Positions 57,901-64,000 of a stretch of 64,000 nt of DNA are shown here, piece after piece. The stretch covers positions 43,125,459-43,189,458 of the forward strand of contig OX235265.1 of the NCBI GenBank assembly GCA_944472135.2, in the 5' to 3' direction. The position numbers were made by a program, and so were the translations under genes. The notes beneath the pieces are model-generated. The model saw only the letters and a program-made list of their open reading frames with translations. It was not told the DNA's origin and did no database searches. This DNA comes from Trichobilharzia regenti (Eukaryota > Platyhelminthes > Trematoda > Strigeidida > Schistosomatidae). Numbering within the stretch: the first letter of the stretch is position 1; every line of letters begins with the position of its first letter.

Positions 57901-60900
57901 AATAGCTGTGTGTCCTAAAGAGCCAGTCTAACCTATGCTTCTATAATGGATCTAGCCTTGTTAGATTCATTTGTCTTTCATTAACTTCATAATGAATCAT
58001 ATTCAGCCAAAACATCCTATTTCAGTCTGTTTCTATTATTATTATCATGATCACACCTATCTCCAGTAAGAGGAATTTTGTATACAAACTCAAATGTATT
58101 CATAATCCTGTACTGTTTTTGGTATCTGTGTCCCTTGTTATCAATATTTATTCCATATCACACATATGAGTTTTCATATCAAGTTGAAATTAAGATCCCC
58201 TTCAAGTTTCACCTTTGTTACTAAATTGCACTAAATAATAATCATGCGTCGATGGCACAGCGGTTAGAACGCTGCCGACCATGCACATGGTCGGGGGTTC
58301 GACCCCCAGCCGACGCACTCCTTTACCTCGCTAAGCCATAAATAATGCTGGTAAAGAGGAAAGGTTGGGCATGAGGCTGGCAACTCCATCCTGTAAAAGT
58401 GAACACTGCCACCGAAACTTCAAGCCACTAGCTTGAGACCCTATGTTTCATTGGGAACGTGAAGGAAGGAAAAAAATGGTAATTTATATACGTAAAATGT
58501 GATTGTGCAGCTACTGAGAATGCATTCTCAGAAAAATTTTCTCTGCTGACTTACTGTTTTCTCACCAATGCAAGAATTCTTTTTCATTTCTTTGCATTCT
58601 GAGTGGAGTATAGGGTTTCAGGCTTGAGTTCTGAAGTTTCAGTGGTAGTAGAACTTCGTTTTGCAGAGTGAGGTTTCTAGACTGATGCTCGACCTTTCCC
58701 ACTTTTCTGCGCTGAGGACCAGTTAGGCCAAGTTTAGGAATACGTCAACTGGGAGTTGAATCAACACTATGAGCGCGACTGACATGTGTCCTACTGCTGA
58801 ACAACCGACGCACCTATGTTACTAGAATAATATTCACAGATATGCTCACGTCATCAAGTTTAGACATAAAAAAATGTATATCGACTGACTAGAAATTACA
58901 ATTTAGTTAACATTATACTCAAAAGTAATGAAAAAATATGTTTTTACCGGAATACAGCCAGTATCGTTATTGTATTTGTTGACACCAAATATGCACCAAG
59001 TGCGAATGCGGCGGCAAATGAAAACATTTGTACGGACTCAGCAAGCGCATACATCAGTGCATATAAAATCGACTTCTTCAAATTCTTTCTAAAATACAAA
59101 TGTGAAAGAATGAATTAAATTTAAAATTAGAAATTTGATCTTTTCTTAGAGAGTAACAGATAGTTGGATCGTCAAAAAGGCTTGAAAGGAAGAGATATTG
59201 ATTTTTTCAAGTGCTGAATTCCTATACACATATTTCAAGTTTAAAATGAAATAGATGATCTGTATTGACATTGAGATCATTTCTGAGATTATTTTCAACA
59301 AGACTAGCAAAAACTAAGTCGGTAATAACATTTAGAATATACCTGTAAGACGTGGCTTTTTGTACTGTCAGAGATTGGTAAACACGGAAGGCTTTCATTC
59401 CGATTCTAGAAGTAGCTATCAAGTCCCTGTAAATTTCATCTTAATCCCTCTGAGGTCCGTGGTAAGAGACTTTCTTTATCGTTATAATAATTCGGATATA
59501 TACAATTACTGTGATACAGATAAACCTGATTTAGCGGCCATATTTAAGAAAAACAAATGATATCCTCATAAAGAGGAAATATATAATTGTGAAAGAAAGG
59601 ATGTTCAGAAAAGAGTTACGCTTCTCAGCAATATCATTCCCAAGCTGTACACGCAGAAAAGGGTATAATTCTAAAGACGTGTCATTAGAACTACAAATTT
59701 TGGATAACAGTTGCGTAATATAGGAAACATTAATCAGGTAGAAACTAAACTAAAAATAAATAAGCAAACTGAGTGACGTAATATAGTCAAAAAGATTGAG
59801 GAGAAATAAAATTTACATGGTTGCTTTGTATGTATGTGTACATTAAATTTGTCACACGATAATACAATTAGTAGGTTTTAGGTGGAGTTACATAATACAA
59901 AAGGCGTTCATGTACACCTTGAGTACAACTCTTTAATCAAATTAAAATTTAATTGAATGTGAATCAGGCCAGTCACAGAGATAAGAAGGGATAGAAATTT
60001 GATAGCAATTAGAGGGGAGAAAATAATACAATTAAAATCGTGAATCTGGTGTGAAGACAAATAAGGTCCATTGTTTGTTTATAAAATTTCAAATATATTT
60101 CCTGAAAAATATGTTCGAATGGCTTATTCATGATAAATGCTATTGACAGTAACAATTATACAAATAAGACAGAGGTTTTAGTAAAACAATAACAAATCAA
60201 ATGTGTTATGACCTATTATAGCTAAGATGTAATTTCGATAAATCACACAATGTTATACAGTAATACTAACTGATGACGTTTCGAGCACAAACTATTGCTG
60301 ATAATTATATCAAGTCCAAAAATAAAGTCTTATCTATAATGGAGTTATACTCCACCACAGTGCTGAAGTGTTATAATGATACCAGTGGTATGACTTAATT
60401 TAAAACTCTGAAATATACTTAACCAATGAATAAGAAATGCAAGGTAAGAATATATGTCACTCCTGAATTTCCGCCTATTTCTGAAGTATATAATTAAATA
60501 CTTATTATATTATTATTCCCTTCGGTTGACAGTGGAACACACGGCGTCAGCAACTCTTCTCCACTTCATTCTATTTTTTTTGACGTCCTCTTTACCGGAC
60601 CCCATGGTTCCCCATTATCTCCCATCTCCTCCTCATCACAGGATCTCTTCCATGTCACTCTCACACTAACGACCCACTCGTTGTTTCCCATCCGAATTCC
60701 ACTCCAGCGATCGCCTGAATCGGACGCGATGTCATTCGATGGTCTCTTCAGTGCATGCCCGATCCATCTTCATTTTATCCCACATATTTGCTGAGCGATC
60801 GTCTTTTGGTGGGTTCGCTGTTGCTAATTCTTTCTGGCTGGCCAACTGGCCATTAGATGTTCCGTATGGAGACAGTGCAGGCAGTTGTCTATTGGAGTCC

Positions 60901-63144
60901 ATAACTTGTTGTAAATCCTTATCGTGACATGCAGTACAAGTTCTTGACCTATTCAGAAGAAGTGACTGACTTCACATTTGTGTTGAAAATCCGAATCTTG
61001 TTCTTTATGATGGTAGAGTGAGGGTAAAAGATTTCCAAACTGGTTACCGATTGATGACGGCGTATCTTGCCTTTCCGATTCTGCCTGACTGGATTCAACA
61101 TAGAACTTGGCACCGAAGTGCAGCAGTTCGACTGTGACTGTAAACATTCGCTTCATAGATATATTCAGATTTTAGGCTTCAAAGTTAAACAAATAAAATT
61201 GTATTTTTATGATTTTATGCCGCTGTATTTATAGTTTATTGCTTCAAGAATGTTTTGATTTTACCTGTGTCTAGATGAGATTTATCTTTAAACTAATAAG
61301 TAACTTGTGTGTCTTATATCATCAAATCAAATGAGTAGCTTTATTGCTTATCCCCGACAATTGTACCATCATAGTCCGTTGTTAAGGTGGCTTAATGACA
61401 AGCTATATTTTATGTATGCTGTTTTAACCTCTACCAATTCGTGATTTAGAGCAGCCACCAACCAATGTCATTGGCAGGACATCCATCGAGCCAAGTGTGA
61501 GGATGGATCATTGATAGCTGCGCTAAATCACGAATTGGTAGTAGTTAGAATTCATGGTTCAGCCAGTGAATCGGGTCTTAGTGGCTGAGTGGTATACGAG
61601 CCAGCGTGCCTTGTAACCTGAAGGCCCCGGGTTCGAACCCCGCAGTGTGGGTGCGTACTACCGATGAGTTCAAAACTAGGGGGATGAAGCAGCTGTCAGG
61701 TAGTCCGTGCTGGTTTTCAATGGTTCTCTAATTGATATCAATCCTTTATCAAACTCGTAAAAACAAATCTAATCCTTACTAATCAACTCTTGAAAAGTAT
61801 GCTTTTTAAGTGAAAGGCTGCAATAGAAAATTTGTTTTCCGGAGTACATACTGTCAGTAGCATTATATTCTTGAAGGGCATCACATTTACTGCACTTTTC
61901 TCAGAAAAAATCGGGCTTGGTTGTGATACCTGAGCGATATAACTCATTAAAGAATGAAATAACTTCAAAATTTAAACGTGTATTTTTGAACTTTCTTAAA
62001 ATCATGCTATTATATTTGCACAATAAATAAACAATATTCTATGAAGCTAAATGTTACTAATTTTTTATAAATTATCATTATTATTATAGCTTGATTCCGC
62101 ATAGTATTTTTGTACAAGTGTATGTAATCTTCAGCATGTGATATCAGTAGCCCAAATGTATCAGGCCGACTATTGATATCAGGTGTGCCAAATCACTAAT
62201 TGTCTCCAGTCTTTATTGGTTCTTACTATCCCAAAGACCCCAAACAGGAAGTCTACACCTTCCTACATGGCTTTAACTAAATGTTATGGATTTCATTGAC
62301 TGATGAGGCCATGCTTTGGTTTGACCACCACTGGTTCTTTTCCAACCTGATCCATCCTATCTCAGCTAACATTTCCCGTCGAGGAAGATGATGATTAGGC
62401 ATACGCAACACATATTCTAACCATCTCGATCGATGTAACTTCACAACCTCATCGATTGATTTCCTTTCCTTACCTAGTACTCGACCGAAGCCTAACGTCA
62501 ATATTGCTCACCTTACTATACTTCTTCACACGGCAGATATAAAGCAGACACCTATGATCAAAGACAAATATCCTTTTCGTATCTTCCACTTTCAATAACC
62601 ATATCTCGCTCACAGCCATAAAGGAGGACAGAGTGAACTGCTGTGCAGCGCATGTGTCATTTAGTCAGCAGCCGGGTGTCACATCTACTAAGCCAATGGT
62701 GGCGTAAGTTGGCATATACCAGTTTTCTGTATCCATGCTGATATTTTGTCTGCAATGAACCTACTTGGGCTGATGCAACGATAATAAATTGTTAATAAAT
62801 GAAAATCCCTTATGATATACCTTCATTAAGTTATCAGTGAGTCTTCAGTCAAAATTTACTAGCTAATCTTTTTATTTCAAAACACTTCTACAGACTAAAC
62901 TGAAATCAGCTTTAACACAGGATTGGAATAATAATCTATTTTTTGTAAAAAAGAAAAAAGACTAAAACTTATCTAAAAGTGATGCTTACTTATAGTTCTC
63001 AACTGCATAAGATTTAAAAATTTCACAAAAGTAATCTTCGAGTGTAAGTGTAGTGAGTGTACGATTTGATCCTATGGCTTCTTGTGCTACTCTCATTGAA
63101 TTGTTGGCCTTTTTGTCGTCACCTTTTCCTGACATTGCTTGCAT
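51602..63144 (-). CDS. ABCB-type multidrug transporter (P-glycoprotein family), 3' five exons
   Basis: Exons on the minus strand: 63144-62990, 59088-58948, 54214-53983, 53094-52756 and 51940-51602, with phases 0, 2, 1, 0 and 0 joining correctly (for example CG|G and AA|A split codons). Every intron starts with GT and ends with AG. They encode the end of the second transmembrane domain, then a complete second nucleotide-binding domain with Walker A, Q loop, signature, Walker B and H loop. P-glycoproteins are ATP-driven exporters of lipophilic compounds in the plasma membrane; SMDR2 is the known schistosome member. The 5' exons (first half and most of TMD2) lie beyond 64000. The 3.9- and 4.7-kb introns carry repeats of families B and C, RTE and PLE. 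No premature stop is seen. Orthology to SMDR2 is likely but not proven here. Confidence 0.95.
51941..52755 (-). other. ABC transporter intron with repeat pieces
   Basis: 815-bp intron. Holds a reversed family C fragment (52415-52545) and a reversed family B head relic (about 52570-52640, ending CACTGGGACCC). Other frames in it have no motif. Confidence 0.75.
52756..53094 (-). CDS. ABC transporter exon, NBD2 Walker A and Q loop
   Basis: 339 bp, phase 0 at both ends. Acceptor TATGTAG|AATT, donor CCAAAT|GTAAGT. Contains Walker [15 protein letters not shown], the Q loop [20 protein letters not shown] and a helical segment ending in STLPN. The ATP-binding lysine is present. Confidence 0.95.
53095..53982 (-). 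other. ABC transporter intron
   Basis: 888-bp intron, half of it a family B repeat (53415-53872). Nothing else recognised. Confidence 0.8.
53415..53872 (+). mobile_element. Family B repeat, more than one 406-bp unit
   Basis: Tail (GTCAGCTCATGATGAAAATC), 5' extension, head with box A (TGGCTTAATGG), ribozyme relic and tail again. The tail motif recurs at a spacing of 406 bp. The ribozyme has U4 to A and G12 to A changes, so it is dead. Same permuted form as 42880-43380. Confidence 0.85.
53983..54214 (-). CDS. ABC transporter exon, linker into NBD2
   Basis: 232 bp. A pyrimidine-rich acceptor ending TTAACAAG|GG and donor CTAAAG|GTGAGT. Encodes [17 protein letters not shown], then [16 protein letters not shown] and the start of the nucleotide-binding fold, [15 protein letters not shown] with the A-loop tyrosine. 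Confidence 0.9.
54590..54895 (+). mobile_element. RTE-like 3' end fragment
   Basis: Matches the last 300 bp of the other RTE-like copies (a VEEMKA-like end, then CCCTGTGTTTCACTTGGAAC and a terminal AATGATAATAATGA). Frames are broken. Confidence 0.65.
55459..55690 (+). mobile_element. Family C tRNA-like SINE
   Basis: Head 55459-55532 with a near-complete acceptor stem (TGCGTCA/CGACGCA, last pair mismatched) and box B (GGGTTCGACCC). The body continues CTCCTTTACCTCGC to GGAACGTGAAGG and an A-rich end. Confidence 0.8.
55755..56072 (+). mobile_element. Family B repeat
   Basis: 5' extension (GGGGTTCTAGTGGGAAACC), head with decayed box A, ribozyme relic (GTGGAGAGTCACAAACTAGG and ATGAAACAGC) and tail start. 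Core destroyed on the first side. Confidence 0.75.
56408..56425 (+). repeat. (AC)n microsatellite
   Basis: About nine AC units. Confidence 0.8.
57180..57530 (+). pseudogene. Penelope-like element fragment
   Basis: Frame 57256-57519 carries [20 protein letters not shown], matching the LIKTFFAATLQLTYPSHP segment at 40.9 kb, then a decayed CxC/YIG region ([13 protein letters not shown]). This is the RT-to-GIY-YIG linker of the same PLE family; both catalytic parts are lost. Confidence 0.7.
57641..57776. repeat. Penelope-like terminal repeat with inverted ends
   Basis: The outer 32 bp at each side are inverted copies (ATTAGTTTGTTTACTAGA and the reverse). The centre shares the TACTCAATGACATTTCGAAC motif with 40330 and 60260. 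A hairpin GAACAA/TTGTTC lies just before the CGAAAT motif on the minus strand. Confidence 0.6.
58244..58478 (+). mobile_element. Family C tRNA-like SINE
   Basis: Head TGCGTCG...CGACGCA with 7 acceptor pairs and box B (GGGTTCGACCC), body as at 55459 and an A-rich tail. It is closely similar to the 55459 copy. Confidence 0.8.
58590..58760 (-). mobile_element. Family C tRNA-like SINE, reversed and decayed
   Basis: Reads in reverse from a head relic (ACGTCAACTGGGAGTTG) through the body to TTGCATTCTGAGTGGAGTA. More diverged than the neighbouring plus-strand copy. Confidence 0.6.
58948..59088 (-). CDS. ABC transporter exon, TMD2 helices
   Basis: 141 bp. Acceptor ATTTTAG|AAAG, donor TTCCG|GTAAAA. 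Encodes [19 protein letters not shown] followed by [12 protein letters not shown], a membrane helix pair corresponding to the GF-F-xxxFFAYA-xF--GAYLV block of P-glycoproteins. Confidence 0.9.
59800..60370. mobile_element. Penelope-like 3' region and terminal repeat
   Basis: 59838-59905 matches the noncoding flank of the PLE at 37795-37890 (GTACATTAAATTTGTCACAC). 60238-60370 carries the shared repeat (TAACTGATGACGTTTCGAGC) and GAGTTATACTCCACCACAGT. No coding part remains. Confidence 0.55.
60500..61140 (-). mobile_element. RTE-like 3' end, reversed
   Basis: The minus strand follows the same 3' course as 9575-10320 and begins with an [13 protein letters not shown] block; the end TGTTCCACTGTCAACCG near 60535 and an AATAATATAATA run mark its 3' terminus. 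Broken frames. Confidence 0.7.
61435..61770 (+). mobile_element. Family B repeat with inverted 5' end
   Basis: Starts with a short reversed piece of the 5' extension (CTACCAATTCGTGATTTAG, inverted again at 61530-61550), then head (box B GGTTCGAACCC), a decayed ribozyme (CCGATGAGTTC) and tail. Confidence 0.75.
62280..62600 (-). pseudogene. Non-LTR retrotransposon C-terminal fragment
   Basis: The minus frame 62501-62277 ([20 protein letters not shown], then [18 protein letters not shown]) matches the end of an RTE/craniofacial-development-like RT protein common in trematodes. Only the last 75 residues are intact. Confidence 0.6.
62990..63144 (-). CDS. ABC transporter exon, intracellular loop of TMD2
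   Basis: 155 bp. Acceptor ATTCAG|ATGCAAGC, donor TATAA|GTAAGC. Translation contains [19 protein letters not shown], the family's A-EAI-NIRTV-SL segment that links a membrane helix to the nucleotide-binding domain. It joins in frame to the next exon through the split codon AA|A. The ATG at its start is internal, not a start codon. Confidence 0.9.
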
Positions 63145-64000
63145 CTGAATATATGATATAAAAGAGAGATTGTTCTAAATTTTCTAGTCACTAACACTTC
63201 ACGGATAATATTACAAACGCGTATATATATGAAAAAATGTTATGGGTATTATGCAATAGTGTCAGTCAAGGTTGGGAAGTGATTCCTAGTGAGTATCGCC
63301 TTAGGTTCACTCTTTAACTTCCATATACATTTCCTTTTTTATGACTGTTAATAAATATTTTAAACTTAGAGGTTAAATTTCTTATGAAAGAATGGGTTAT
63401 TCACCTTACTCAATATTTGTTTTACATGGCATAAATGTAAAAATTAAATAGTGTACCTTAGTTGCATTTAAACATGTATATTTCAGTGTGGACGCTGCCA
63501 TCAAAATGGTATTTATTGCTATGACATTGTCCTACGTATGACCATGTTACCTTGACTACTGTAGAAGAAATGAACGGAGGACATCTAACTCATAAAACTA
63601 CCTTCCAATAGACTTTTAATTATAAATGAATTTATAAATAAAATTAAAATAACTCTAGTCATATTTTTCAGGATAAACTCTAAAGCCATTGGTCATAGTC
63701 TGTAAATTATCAAGTAAATCCAATTTTTATGCGAAGCAAAATTGTTTTAAAGAGTCCTATAATTAAATTTTTAGGTAGGTAATAGATATTATTATTGATA
63801 TGAATATTAATCCCTTAGGTTCTGAATGGAACATACGACCTCAACAACACATCTCCAGTTTGTGCTATTTTCTGCTATCCTCTTTAGTCAAACCCATGAC
63901 TGCCCACAATCTCTCATCTCCTCCTCATCACGCGATCTCCTCCATGTCACCCTAGCTCTGACTACCCACTTGTCGCCCCCCCCTCCACTAGGATTCCACT
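63145..64000 (-). other. ABC transporter intron, continues beyond the window
   Basis: No further exon is seen to 64000. The last 200 bp (63795-64000) hold a reversed RTE-like 3' end. Confidence 0.7.
63795..64000 (-). mobile_element. RTE-like 3' end, reversed, cut by the window edge
   Basis: Minus-strand reading ends ATGTTCCATTCAGAACC and an AATAATAATATC-like run, as in the other copies. It continues beyond the edge. Confidence 0.7.

Larger units (their letters stand above)
54215..58947 (-). other. ABC transporter intron, repeat-rich
   Basis: 4.7-kb intron. Contents are listed separately: RTE-like (54590), family C (55459 and 58244, plus reversed 58590), family B (55755), PLE (57180) and an (AC)n run at 56408-56425. 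The remaining stretches 54896-55458, 56073-57179 and 57777-58243 show nothing recognisable. Confidence 0.8.
59089..62989 (-). other. ABC transporter intron, repeat-rich
   Basis: 3.9-kb intron. Contains the PLE traces at 59800-60370, RTE-like 60500-61140, family B 61435-61770 and a non-LTR fragment at 62280-62600, all listed separately. The stretch 59089-59799 shows nothing I recognise. Confidence 0.8.

Noticed and set aside
1..64000. CRISPR array or bacterial operon
   Set aside because: No regularly spaced identical repeats, no closely packed genes; spliced exons and retroelements show a eukaryote.

Overview
The window looks like genome sequence from a schistosomatid flatworm (Schistosoma or a close relative). 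Three things point there. It is AT-rich and intron-rich. It carries SM-alpha-type tRNA-derived repeats with hammerhead ribozyme cores. It also holds the trematode mix of CR1-like and RTE-like non-LTR retrotransposons and Penelope-like elements (PLEs). The species cannot be fixed from this sequence alone. Nothing suggests a bacterial or viral origin.

The only confidently functional host gene is the 3' end of an ABCB-type multidrug transporter (P-glycoprotein family) on the minus strand. Five coding exons lie between 63144 and 51602 and encode the last part of the second membrane domain and the complete second nucleotide-binding domain. The exons join in frame at consensus splice sites. The gene continues past the right edge of the window. 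Its two large introns (about 4.7 and 3.9 kb) are full of retroelement fragments. Weaker host candidates are a possible terminal exon at 13872-13648 (minus) and two possible short exons at 20865-21075 (plus).

The rest is mostly mobile-element remains. 1.4-8.2 kb: a decayed CR1-like element (ORF1, endonuclease, reverse transcriptase). An LTR element (5235-7161) with a gag-like gene and no pol is inserted into its RT gene and flanked by the 4-bp target duplication TGTC. 9.6-10.3, 16.8-17.4, 33.8-34.8, 50.6-51.2, 54.6-54.9, 60.5-61.1 and 63.8-64.0 kb: 3' ends of RTE-like elements. 14.2-15.1 and 44.6-48.9 kb: minus-strand CR1/jockey-like remains, the latter nearly full length. 16.1-16.5, 22.0-22.3, 30.8-32.3, 37.8-38.6, 40.3-41.1 and 57.2-57.5 kb: PLE fragments with GIY-YIG or RT motifs.

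The most striking structure is a set of short tRNA-headed repeats. Family A is SM-alpha-like and has the classical schistosome hammerhead. Family B has a different tRNA-like head (boxes A and B) and its own hammerhead core. Its monomer is about 400 bp, and two copies run past one monomer in a permuted order. That is what reverse transcription of circular or tandem self-cleaving RNA would leave, as in retrozymes. Many copies of both families are inverted about a head or hammerhead junction. Most ribozyme cores are mutated, but a pair at 41280-41461 is intact or almost so. Family C has a tRNA-like head with a complete acceptor stem and no ribozyme. Several further long palindromes (28.4, 30.2, 30.8-32.3 and 37.0-37.8 kb) are associated with PLEs.
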